Shown: positions 52,236-61,896 of the stretch, in pieces | Numbering within the stretch: the first letter of the stretch is position 1 | Layout: each line of letters opens with the position of its first letter | DNA from: Temnopleurus reevesii | Lineage: Eukaryota; Echinodermata; Echinoidea; Temnopleuroida; Temnopleuridae | Length of the DNA: 64,000 nt | Direction of reading: 5' to 3' | NCBI GenBank assembly: GCA_036244855.1 | Contig: BQKZ01000678.1 | Span: 1 to 64,000 of the forward strand | The notes under the pieces: generated by a model | The model's input: only the letters and a program-made list of their open reading frames with translations | The model's database searches: none | What the model was told of the DNA's origin: nothing | Translations under genes and position numbers: made by a program

Positions 52236-53750
52236 GTACGTGCCCTGCTGACTGCTTCCCATCCTTCTCTAGAGTAATCTGTTCAGTCTGGAAGTTGTGC
52301 AGCAGCTAACCCTGTTCTCATCTACTCTTTAAAAAATAATTTTCACTAGAAAGGTTAAATTTGAAAAAAATCTGTAGGAGTGTTGACATCAGCCCCTCTT
52401 TAAACCAGATTCCAACACCAGTTAAAATAAATTGTTCTTGGTGCTATCCAGTGTGTTACGTGTATATGCTTTAAGCATTTGATGAAAACATCCTGTGCAT
52501 CTGCACAGATCGCTTCAAAGATTGTTTCAAAGATTGCTCGTGTCTATGATGAATACTTTCAACTGTTCAAGGAGGCAAAGCATTCTTGAACATAACTTGT
52601 GGGATGCTTTGTATAACTGGTCTAGGAAACCGCTCACAACCTCCAAGATCAGTTTCATCATTCTCATTAACTGTTAACTGGTCTCCAATAAACTGGTTTC
52701 TTTGAAACTACCCAGTAATTGAAAAAAAAGTAGTTGAGAACATGGTTGTTGTAGAATTTTAACTGAACCTCTTCATGCTGAATAATATCTTTTTCAATAA
52801 GAGGCCAGGGAACAGAGAGTATACCCTTTAATCACTCAACAGATAATCTCATTGTTCATAAGTTAATTTTTTCCAGTACAGAAAATTTATACAATAAATG
52901 TGTGTAAATTGGATGCGGACTTCAACATACACTCCAATCGGTATGTGATGTTGAACGCTTGATGGAACTAGTACATATTTTCATATTCTTTCAAAGCCAT
53001 AAATTACACTTGCACCAAAATTAATTTCTTCCACGAACTTCGGGCGTGGTTTATTTCAATCACTAATGTGTTGCTTCAATTTAGCACGCTTATTGATGTA
53101 TGTCTTGTTGTGGTTTTTACAAGTTCTTGCACCCTTTCTTTAATTGCAGCAATTTCAAGGTATTGGCATGTTTTGCGTAAATTCGAGGCAAAAACACTTG
53201 TGAAATTCTTTCACGAATCCACTTGCACGCATCCAGTGTACATGTATTTTTGAAACTGTAATATTGAAAGCTATTTTAGTGGCTTTGTGATTTTCTCTAT
53301 ATTTCTTTTACCAGCATAAAAGGATATAATGTTACTTTTTAACAGAATATACAGAAATCTGATGGTATTTTTTTTTAAATTTCATGAGAATTCAAGATAA
53401 TGGTTTTCTCATAAAGCCATTAATTTGATTAGCCTAAAAAATGAATTAGATGGATCCTGGTAATTTCTATTCTTTATTTGTTACATAGGTTTGGGATATC
53501 TTTGTTCGCCAAAAAATATATATTGTTTGTCTATTTTCCAGGATTAATGGTTTGTGATATTTTTATATCAGTAATATTTCACTGTGAAAGTTCATCTGTA
53601 TTGGTTGAAAATCCTGAGCATTTAACTCTTGCTCTCAACCCAACAAAATTTTCCTCAAAATATTATTGGTTTAATACATGGGAATGGTTTCTTCACAGCA
53701 TGCAGCATGACAAGTTCTAAAATAGTTCATCCTATCCTTATCAATTGCAG
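52236..53750 (+). other. BAZ2B: Intron 10
   Basis: AT-rich, no supported exon. It is present again at 60177-61673 with few differences, apart from small deletions near 52620-52750 and 52970. Confidence 0.8.
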
Positions 53751-53973
53751 AAGAAACTTGCAGCTATCATCAACAACCTTGCCCAATCCACCAGCCATTC
53801 CTCCTCCACCCCTCTCTCGGCCTTGGACGCGGTCGCCCACTCCAATGCAGCCACGCCTGGTTGCTATGCCAACGGGTTTGTGGACAGTGAGCAGGGCTCT
53901 CTAAGGGGGGATGGGAGCGATAGGGGGACGCCTCTGTCATTCGCAAACGGCATGGATGATGGGGAATACAGAG
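53751..53973 (+). CDS. BAZ2B: BAZ2-like exon 11: residues 540-613
   Basis: Acceptor ATCAATTGCAG and donor GTAGGT; phase 0 in, 1 out. It encodes KKLAAIINNLAQSTSHSSST, then ALDAVAHSNAATPGCYANGF and a Gly/Asp/Arg-rich end (RGDGSDRGTPLSFANGMDDGEYR). The opening resembles KKVIAALSNPKATSSSPA in human BAZ2B, which also lies between the acidic blocks and the TAM domain. The second copy (61674) has Ala for Ser at residue 570. Confidence 0.87.
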
Positions 53974-55343
53974 GTAGGTAGAAGGAAGTTTCGGCGTTTC
54001 CTAAAAATACGAGCATCTGATTTGGATATTTTCTGCAAAATTTCATCTGTCAGATTTAAAGAGAAAAGAATCATTGATTTGACATTGATAATTCAGAAGT
54101 AGATTTGCAAATCGGGATGAAAATACAGATCATTGCACAAAGCAGTCATAGCAACAAGCATTTTGAAGTCAGTGCCAGACATTCCACCCACTTTTTGATA
54201 GTATGTCAGGGCATTTCCATGTCCATATAGAATTTCTGAGTTAATATACTGGTTCGTTTTGCTGAAATTGCATAAAACCTAAATATACAGATGCTCAATA
54301 ACAGATTTTCATATGAGAGTCGTAAATTATATTTTATAATTATTTATTTTCTAGCAATCATGAATTACTGAAGCACATTTTATGGAATGGTTCTCAGTTT
54401 TCACAGCTTTCTTTAGATCTAATTTTTGTATATTCAGAAAAGATCATATATCTGCATGCTGAGTTCAGGGTAAATGAAAATGTACAAAAAGATATTAATT
54501 ATACCTCCAACATTACACACTCTTCTATTGCCCTGGCAGCGAATCTGATAATCAATCAATTCTTTCAAAGCATCCAAATTTATGGTTGGATTTCCTCAAA
54601 TTTCTTTTTGAACTTTGCTTTCCATTATTTATGTGATCATTTGTTTTGTTTGCCTTCCTAGCTCAATAAGAAGAAATATTTTAAGTGTTTCCAAATTATT
54701 TTTGTGACAATCTGTTTTGTTTGCGTCTTTAGCTGAATAAGAAGAAAAATTTTAGTGGTCCTGTCGCAGCCATGAAAAGGCGCTTGTGGTCGTGGACTTG
54801 CTCACCACCATTTGTGTTGTGGAGGATGGTGAATGAAGTCAATCAAATTAGACTCGCCATCTGCGCTGTGCAAAATATGACTCTGTGGCGCATGCTATCT
54901 GGCCCGGCAAATTTTTCTTCTGTTCTTCTGAGTGCCTCTTGTGTCTGGGACAGGGCCACTATATGGTAAAGTGTAAGTCTTTTGCTTGTAAATTTTGCAA
55001 TTATACAAATTTTAATGACAATTAGACACTAAATTTTGACCTGGCCACATTCTTTAAAGCACCTACCAAGAGTTGATTGATATTCAAACACAGATTTTAC
55101 CACTTTTGCCCAAGCTGTTCTGTTTTACTCAAATTTGGCCTAGCTATGTCTGCATTCAGTGATCTGGATTCAAGTAAAAGTAGCAAAAGTCAATGAATTA
55201 CAGAAGGACCATGAGACCCAACTTCTTCAACCATTTTTGCGACTTACTGCCACTGTACACCATCGTCTACACCTATCAGGGCGACATCGAAATGATTTTG
55301 CTGTACATTTTTCCTACTTCGTTTCACTTTTTACTCCCATTAG
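53974..55343 (+). other. BAZ2B: Intron 11
   Basis: It contains a 71-base tandem duplication (about 54630-54760) whose two copies each carry a pyrimidine tract, AG and a CTSAATAAGAAGAA start; a GC-richer island to 54970; and a degenerate relic of exon 12 at 55144-55300. It is nearly identical in the second copy at 61897-63266. Confidence 0.7.
55144..55300 (+). pseudogene. Relic or alternative form of exon 12 in intron 11
   Basis: After CCTAG at 55139-55143 the sequence reads MSAFSDLDSSKSSKSQ then a stop, against VSANSDLDEDRDCNSSN in true exon 12 exactly 200 bases downstream. Shared blocks in order: TGTCTGC, GATCTGGAT, AGTAGCAA, GTCAATGA, then ACCTATCAGGGCGAC against ACCCATCAGGATGAC. A possible 30-base microexon (55144-55173) ends at GTAAAA and is phase 1 at both ends, so it could be spliced in without a frameshift. 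A dead duplicate is the safer reading. The same sequence is in the second copy (63067-63096). Confidence 0.5.
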
Positions 55344-55508
55344 GTTCATCTGTGTCTGCTAATAGCGATCTGGATGAAGACAGAGACTGTAACAGTAGCA
55401 ATGTCGACAGCGAGTCAATGACCGTGGAATCTGGAAGCAGTACACCTGTACCCATCAGGATGACCTTGAAGCGACCTTCGGACATGGTGCCACTCTTAAC
55501 TCAAATGC
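55344..55508 (+). CDS. BAZ2B: BAZ2-like exon 12: residues 614-668, Ser/Asp-rich linker
   Basis: Acceptor CTCCCATTAG and donor GTAAGT; phases 1 in, 1 out. It encodes GSSVSANSDLDEDRDCNSSN, then VDSESMTVESGSSTPVPIRM and TLKRPSDMVPLLTQM. Acidic Ser-rich, then more basic just before the TAM domain. Differences in the second copy (63267): Glu to Asp at residue 642 and Leu to Phe at 665. Confidence 0.87.
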
Positions 55509-56657
55509 GTAAGTTGACTATTTTGGTTTTATCTAGAAGAGCAATATCAGTGATCATGAAAACATAGAAGGAAAGTATAATCAGTGATATGTTTTATCTT
55601 TTCAAAAGTTTTGTAGATGTTTGCCCTTTTCTATGTGTTTAAATCCCACCGTTGCCACCAGTTATCGCATAAATACTTTTCTAAGTAATAGTTCTTTGGA
55701 AAATAAGTGTGATAGTAATCAATTTTGCAAGAGAGTTTGTATCTTTCCAATTATTTCACTCAGAATCTTACATCTTACAATAGACTTAGAATAGAATAGC
55801 CAATTTTAAGTGAGTGCTTTAGAATAAGCTTGCCTTTAATACTATATTTGTGTCGTTAAACTATCTTGGGGTTTCTTTATACTAATCATTAGAGATATCA
55901 TTTTGGGGGGTGGGAGAAAGGGCAGATTTTGTCCTTAGGTTTGTCATGGAATGTAGCTTTGTAATAGTGTATCTGAGTTGTATTTATGCACCAGGAAGAG
56001 CAAATACTTGAACATAATACATGAAAGGAAATATTACAATAAAAGGATCTTTTTATTACTCCACAACAGGATATTGGCTCAGTTAGATCTAGATTAATGA
56101 GACACTGTTATTACTTTTCATGTCAGATACATTGTATGTTATATTAGCATCATAAGAAGTAATCATACAAAGTGATTGTAAGAGAATGTTTCTTTTATAG
56201 CAGTTTGGAATATAACTGTTTAGCAAAAGAGGAAGGGCTGCTTTGAAAGAAGTATTAAAAAATGATGATTTAATATATTTTGTTGATTATGATGTCAGTA
56301 GGTTACAAATGATATGCAAAGTTTAATTACATCATTTCATGGTACAGAACCTTTAACTTTTAAACACAAGAACAAGACTTGAATCATTGAGACTAAAATT
56401 ACAAGATCCATATTTGCCATCTTCCAATGAGGTTTACATATATATGTACCTGAATTTAATCATTCATGCATATTGTATCTGATTATATTTAAAATGCACA
56501 ATTGTAGGAAATCTCTATCTCAGCATAAAGCCAGTTTCTATGGTAAAAAATTTGCTTCCTGTGTTCACATGCAGGATTCATGAAAATATCTCATTCATTC
56601 TTTCCGACTATTTTTATTGCAAATGTAAATGTTTATCTCTATATTTGAACATTATAG
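55509..56657 (+). other. BAZ2B: Intron 12
   Basis: AT-rich. The part 55546-55705 is present in inverted orientation in the second copy (63478-63688). It includes AAATCCCACCGTTGCCACC at about 55646, which resembles a tRNA B-box and so may be a SINE remnant. From 55985 to 56094 the two copies are again nearly the same. Confidence 0.7.
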
Positions 56658-56944
56658 CAGCAATGAAGAGGAAGAGGCTCCGTGTTACCGATGAACGCGC
56701 CGTCAGATGGCCTCTCGCCAATGGATGGCGCCGGCAGACCATCATCAGGCAGCTTGGGCCCGGAGACCGCATCAAGGGTGACGTCATCTACTACGCTCCC
56801 TGCGGCAAGAAGCTCCGGACGTATCCGGAGGTCGTGAGGTACATCGAGAGGAGGGGCATCACCAACGTAGCAAGGGAACACTTCAGCTACAGTGCTAAGA
56901 TGAGGATAGGAGAGTTCCTCAACCCAAAGCCAGATGGGGATGGG
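56658..56944 (+). CDS. BAZ2B: BAZ2-like exon 13: TAM (MBD-like) domain, residues 669-764
   Basis: Phase 1 in, 0 out; donor GTAAGA. The basic cluster KRKRLRVTDERAVRWPLANG opens the domain, then GWRRQTIIRQLG, VIYYAPCGKKLRTYPEVVRY and FSYSAKMRIGEF. Human BAZ2B matches closely and in order (RRRVTDERELRIPLEYGWQR; VAYYAPCGKKLRQYPEVIKY; FSFSAKIRVGDF). This is the TAM domain (TIP5/ARBP/MBD) of BAZ2A/BAZ2B. In TIP5 it binds structured RNA and helps target the remodelling complex to chromatin; the BAZ2 version is not a typical methyl-CpG reader. This exon is the main evidence for the gene's identity. The acceptor is a tandem TAGCAG, so the first Ala (670) may be optional. Confidence 0.97.
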
Positions 56945-57290
56945 GTAAGAAGCAAATTTTCATAAAACTATATTGTGCCAAAATTATTTTCGCATCAATT
57001 GTTAGTTGTACATGTGTACAGAAAAGTTATATATTGTAATACTTATCATTCATTCATGTTATCTATCACATTGAATTTAATGGTCAACCCTTTCAAAGCT
57101 TTGGTTTTACTCTCATTTCCTTAAAGGGAAAGTGCTCACCTTTTTCTATTTTTGGCAGGCATAATCCATATTTTTCAGTCAGAGTCTTATTTGATTTTTT
57201 TTTAATAGAAAACAAAAGGAGGATCAAGATATTCTATCTCAGTGTAATGAAATATGAATTTATGCTATCTTTTTCTATTTGTCAATGAAG
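56945..57290 (+). other. BAZ2B: Intron 13
   Basis: A 346-base AT-rich intron with nothing notable. The polypyrimidine tract before its acceptor (TTTTTCTATTTGTCAATGAAG) is only moderate. Confidence 0.85.
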
Positions 57291-57462
57291 GGCATCATCT
57301 TTGAAAAGCTGTCCGAGGATGAGCTCTATGACCGCATGCACTATGGCCATCGTCGCAGCAAGGCAGCCCGCATGCAGCGACAAGCGGAGAAGAGGCGTAT
57401 CGCTCAGGAGCTTGCCAGACGTGCCAACGAGGCCAAAGAGCGCAGACGTCTAGAACAGCAAG
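57291..57462 (+). CDS. BAZ2B: BAZ2-like exon 14: post-TAM charged helix, residues 765-821
   Basis: Phase 0 in, 1 out; donor GTAAGA. It encodes GIIFEKLSEDELYDRMHYGH, then RRSKAARMQRQAEKRRIAQE and LARRANEAKERRRLEQQ, an Arg/Ala/Glu-rich helix of the kind that follows the TAM domain in BAZ2 proteins (human: WCLLKEEDVIPRIRAMEG, then a basic stretch). Human BAZ2 proteins have a GRRGRPP AT-hook right here; this exon has HRRSKAARM instead. The frame stays open to the donor, and the rest of the protein must lie outside the window or past an assembly join. Confidence 0.93.
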
Positions 57463-58805
57463 GTAAGATTTTCTTCAAAGTAATTCTGAGGTGCTGTTGC
57501 ATGGAACAATCGAAAGTACAGATTCACAGAGATGCCAATTGAAATACTGTCCAAAGTGTCATTGGTGGCCATCCAACGGAAACAGAAAAAGGTGACCATT
57601 CAAGACAGGTGACGTGGATTGTGTTTCAGCTGTGCGTAGATCCACGCGCGACCATACGATCGACTGATGGCCCTTTCTTCAGCGCCAGGAGTTATCAGTG
57701 AGTGCAAGAAAGGTTCATCAGTTGTTCGAACAGTCTTGCGTAGATCTATTCACAGCTTTATGAAACACAACCCAGTACAGATAGGTTCTGCAGGACATAG
57801 TTTTATCTGGAAGGAAGAAATATAACTGTCTTCTATAAAACAGTTGGCTAAGACAAATCGCTTCCATTACAGGTTTGACTTAGTGTAGAATAGGAACCTC
57901 GATTTAGTAGGATGTATGGGAAATTTACCATACTGATGGTCATTTGCTTCATCCCCATGAAGTTGCTTTCAATATCTATCATGCAACAAATCGGCACTGA
58001 CAATTTCTTAGCAATCCTAGGATTTTACTAAGTGGAAATTAATGTTTCTGACTGTTAAAATGATAAATGACAGATGTGTATAATTTGTTGTCACAGAAAA
58101 GCTCTCTGAAACACCCCTCAAGTTTGATCTACTTTGTTACATGGTGGCATTTTGTGGCAGTCTTTTATTTTTTGAATATATTAGACACCTTCTAAAGATT
58201 TATGCACATACCTCTTCATGATTTTTAAGCTACATTAATATTGCATTTTCGACCGAAATTAAGTTGTGTTGCTGAAATGCTCCCCTGAACTTTGCTTGAG
58301 TGTGCTTTTATCCTCACGCAAGCTCTCCCAGTGAACGTTGCCACAAGTTGTTTTTTTTCCTCAAACACAGTCTATTATTTGATGTGTATAAAATCATTTT
58401 TAGTCAGAAGTTTGACTTGTGTCTTGAGTTGGTGTAAAGTTTGCACTTGTAGCAGTTGGAAGATTTTTGTTGCCAAAGTGATAGAAATGTAGGCGGTTGT
58501 GAATCTCATGCAGGTGTTTTTCTCTGTGTAAAGGTTCTAAGTTATATTGATCGTATGTAACACTTTGATACCGCTGTCGCTTCGAATTGCTGGATTGAAG
58601 TAGCTTACGATAAAATGCTATTTTTATCCCTGTCTGATAGGTGATTAGCTTTTTACCTTTTGTAAACTTCAACTTTATACTTTATTTTAGATTTTCTCAT
58701 TTTTTTTTACCAAGTGGTAAAAGCATTAAGTATAAACTATTTAAAACAAACAGACAAAATAAGACAGACAAACAAATGATGTATATTCAGTAATATAACT
58801 ACTCA
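57463..58805 (+). other. BAZ2B: Start of intron 14, up to the N
   Basis: AT-rich. It contains a decayed inverted-repeat element at 57616-57773. No further exon is visible before the single ambiguous base at 58806, where homology to 51240 begins abruptly. Confidence 0.75.
57616..57773. mobile_element. MITE-like inverted-repeat element, about 158 bp
   Basis: The left end GGATTGTGTTTCAGCTGTG, TAGATCCACGC and CGATCGACTGATG recurs in reverse at the right as GGTTGTGTTTCATAAAGCTG, TAGATCTACGC and CGAACAACTGATG. The arms are about 60 bases with mismatches and a small gap. No clear target duplication, so the superfamily is undetermined. Confidence 0.6.
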
Positions 58806-58806
58806 N
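58806..58806. other. Single ambiguous base (N)
   Basis: The only non-ACGT base in the window. It sits immediately before the first base of the second repeat copy (58807), which makes it look like a scaffold join or an unresolved base at a junction. Confidence 0.98.
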
Positions 58807-59810
58807 AATAGATACACTGTATTGACTTAATATATGTATTGTGTAGAGAGAAAACAGTGACTTGTAATTTGTATTTTAGGTATATAGATGTAAAGAGATT
58901 GGCCCGTATTCCGATAGCAAGGTTTAAGTTAACCCTGGTCTAAATCTAAATCTGGCCAAAAAGGCTAGAATCTCTAACCGTCAATGTTTAATTTACCAGC
59001 ATATATGGTACTCATATTATTTAAAACTGTCTCTGAATGAAAACCTGAAAAGTTTTCTACATTATTAGAGCATGGGAAAAGATAGCATCCAACATACAAA
59101 TCAAACATTGGAAGTAACATTTTGACAATTTTGGCCAACCATACTTAAACCACAGGTTTAGACCAGGGTTAACTTAAACCTCGCTATCGGAATACGGGCC
59201 ATTGTGTTCGATTGGATTTCCATGTTTTTGCATGGTTGTGTGAAAAGAGAATGATTACATAGAAGTAACAAAGCCATTTAGAGCCCCCCATACATATATC
59301 TGCCTCCTCTTTTACAAAATATTATCACAGTAATAGAATATTACCCATGTATTTTAAGAGCCTAAGTGAGGATTATCCCTGAATACTGTTCTCTCCTTCT
59401 ACCTCTCTCTCTTTCTCTTTCTTTACGTTTCTTCTCCTTCTTCCCCTTTTCTCTCACTGTACCTTTCTCTTGTGGATGTATTTTCTGAAAATTCTTTTTT
59501 GCAAATTACATACCGTCCTACCTTAAATTTACCTTCTTCAAGATTTGACTCATATTAAGCCTAACAATTATAACAGATACTGTAATGTTTGTCAGAAGAA
59601 ATAATATTCCCTTGTTCTACTTATGTGTTATCATTTCTATCTACTTTTATGAACTTCTGGATAATAGAATAATCTTTAAAGAAAGTATGTAAACAATAAA
59701 ATGCATAAATGGGATTTAGCTCCATGACAGGAAATAGATTAAGGAATTGTACCTCCAAACTCAGAAAAATTGATGAAGTTGCAATTTTCTAACATTTTCA
59801 CTTTGATCAG
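58807..59810 (+). other. Intronic DNA before exon 10' (copy of the end of intron 9)
   Basis: It holds the 300-bp inverted-repeat transposon (58901-59200) and a CT-rich stretch at 59390-59450 that copy 1 lacks. It lacks the C11 run of copy 1. Confidence 0.8.
58901..59200. mobile_element. 300-bp MITE with 44-bp terminal inverted repeats
   Basis: The left terminus GGCCCGTATTCCGATAGC continues through AAGTTAACCCTGGTCTAAA; the right terminus is its reverse complement over 44 bases with one mismatch. It is flanked by ATT on both sides (58898-58900 and 59201-59203), and copy 1 has a single ATT at the corresponding empty site (around 51334). No open frame inside, so it is non-autonomous. A 3-bp duplication suggests the PIF/Harbinger group, which is inference. 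Confidence 0.92.
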
Positions 59811-60176
59811 GAGCGGGCAATGAAAGAGCAGCAGGCCCGTGACCAGCAGGTCCACGAGGAGGAACAGCGTCGCCGAGTGTTGGCGCTCACGCAGCAGTTT
59901 GAACAGCAGATCAAGGCCCAACAGCAGCAGCTCCGTCTCCAGAAGAAGGCCCGGGCAGAGCGCCAGGCCGCCTTCCAGCGGGAGAAGGACCTACGCAGCA
60001 CCGCCTCGCAGGCTGCTGCTGCGGCGGCTGCTAGCGCGGCGGCGCGGATGGCAGCCCAGAAGGCGCAGACCTCTGGACCGAGTGATCTCCTAGACCAGCC
60101 ACAGGACCTGAGTGTGAATAGCTCACGGAGGCATGACAAGACCGATGAGGATAGGAGTAAAGAGAGGAAAAAGAGG
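59811..60176 (+). CDS. BAZ2B: Second copy of exon 10 (identical protein)
   Basis: Same acceptor (TTTGATCAG) and donor (GTACGT) as 51870-52235. There are 12 base differences over 366, all synonymous, so the coiled coil and PQDLS motif are unchanged. It needs phase 0 upstream, while the preceding exon 14 ends in phase 1. Splicing exon 14 directly to it would shift the frame and reach TGA at 59840-59842. It therefore cannot follow exon 14 in a working transcript unless another exon intervenes. Confidence 0.9.
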
Positions 60177-61673
60177 GTACGTGCCCTGCTGACTGCTTCC
60201 CATCCTTCTCTAGAGTAATCTGTTCAGTCTGGAAGTGGTGCAGCAGCTAAACCTGTTCTCATCTACTTTTTAAAAAATAATTTTCACTAGAAAGGTTAAA
60301 TTTGAAAAAAATCTGTAGGAGTGTTGACATCAGCCCCTCTTTAAACCAGATTCCAACACCAGTTAAAATAAATTGTTCTTGGTGCTATCCAGTGTGTTAC
60401 GTGTATATGCTTTAAGCATTTGATGAAAACATCCTGTGCATCTGCACAGATCGCTTCAAAGATTGTTTCAAAGATTGCTCGTGTCTATGATGAATACTTT
60501 CAACTGTTCAAGGAGGCAAAGCATTCTTGAACATAACTTGTGGGATGCTTTGTATAACTGGTCTAGGAAACCACTTTAGCCTCCAAGATCAGTTTCATCA
60601 ATCTAGTGTTGACTGGTCTCCAATAAACTGGTTTCTTTGAAACTACCCAGTAATTGAAAAAAAAAGTAGTTGAGAACAGGGATTTTAACTGAACCTCTTC
60701 ATGCTCAATAATATTTTTTTTTTTTCAATAAGAGGCCAGGGAACGAAGAGTATACATTTTAATCACTCGACAGATAATCTCATTGTTCATAAGTTAATTT
60801 TTTCCAGTACAGAAAATTTATACAATAAATGTGTGTAAATTGGATGCGGACTTCAACATACACTCCAATAGGTATGTGATGTTGAGAGCTTGATGGACAT
60901 ATTTTCATATTCTTTCAAAGCCATAAATTACACTTGCACCAAAATTAATTTCTTCCACGAACTTCGGGCGTGGTTTATTTCAATCACTAATGTGTTGCTT
61001 CAATTTAGCACGCTTATTGATGTATGTCTTGTTGTGGTTTTACAAGTTCTTGCACCCTTTCTTTAATTGCAGCAATTTCAAGGTATTGGCATGTTTTGCG
61101 TGAATTCGAGGCAAAAACACTTGTGAAATTCTTTCACGAATCCACTTGCACGCATCCAGTGTACATGTATTTTTGAAACTGTAATATTGAAAGCTATTTT
61201 AGTGGCTTTGTGATTTTCTCTATATTTCTTTTACCAGCATAAAAGGATATAATGTTACTTTTTAACAGAATATACAGAAATCTGATGGTATTTTTTTTTA
61301 AATTTCATGAGAATTCAAGATAATGGTTTTCTCATAAAGCCATTAATTTGATTAGCCTAAAAAATGAATTAGATGGATCCTGGTAATTTCTATTCTTTAT
61401 TTGTTACATAGGTTTGGGATATCTTTGTTCGCCAAAAAATATATATTGTTTGTCTATTTTCCAGGATTAATGGTTTGTGATATTTTTATATCAGTAATAT
61501 TTCACTGTGAAAGTTCATCTGTATTGGTTGAAAATCCTGAGCATTTAACTCTTGCTCTCAACCCAACAAAATTTTCCTCAAAATATTATTGGTTTAATAC
61601 ATGGGAATGGTTTCTTCACAGCATGCAGCATGACAAGTTCTAAAATAGTTCATCCTATCCTTATCAATTGCAG
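60177..61673 (+). other. Copy of intron 10
   Basis: Nearly the same as 52236-53750, with a few substitutions and short deletions (for example around 60590-60710). No independent feature. Confidence 0.85.
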
Positions 61674-61896
61674 AAGAAACTTGCAGCTATCATCAACAAC
61701 CTTGCCCAATCCACCAGCCATTCATCCTCCACCCCTCTCTCGGCCTTGGACGCGGTCGCCCACGCCAATGCAGCCACGCCCGGTTGCTATGCCAACGGGT
61801 TTGTGGACAGTGAGCAGGGCTCTCTGAGGGGGGATGGGAGCGATAGGGGGACGCCTCTGTCATTCGCAAACGGCATGGATGATGGGGAATACAGAG
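61674..61896 (+). CDS. BAZ2B: Second copy of exon 11
   Basis: It corresponds to 53751-53973 with the same splice sites. Four base differences: three synonymous and one changing Ser to Ala (residue 570 of the main model). Confidence 0.87.

Larger units (their letters stand above)
51240..56094 (+). repeat. Copy 1 of a large direct repeat containing exons 10-12
   Basis: The segment from AATAGATACACTG at 51240 onward recurs from 58807 to the right edge of the window, in the same order and orientation. The base 64000 corresponds to 56094, so the repeat probably continues beyond the window. Similarity is uneven: nearly exact between about 53240 and 55535, much lower in 51380-51860 and 55536-55985. 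Confidence 0.95.

Noticed and set aside
55640..55670. tRNA B-box-like sequence
   Set aside because: No A box, anticodon arm or acceptor stem can be found around it; at most a SINE fragment.
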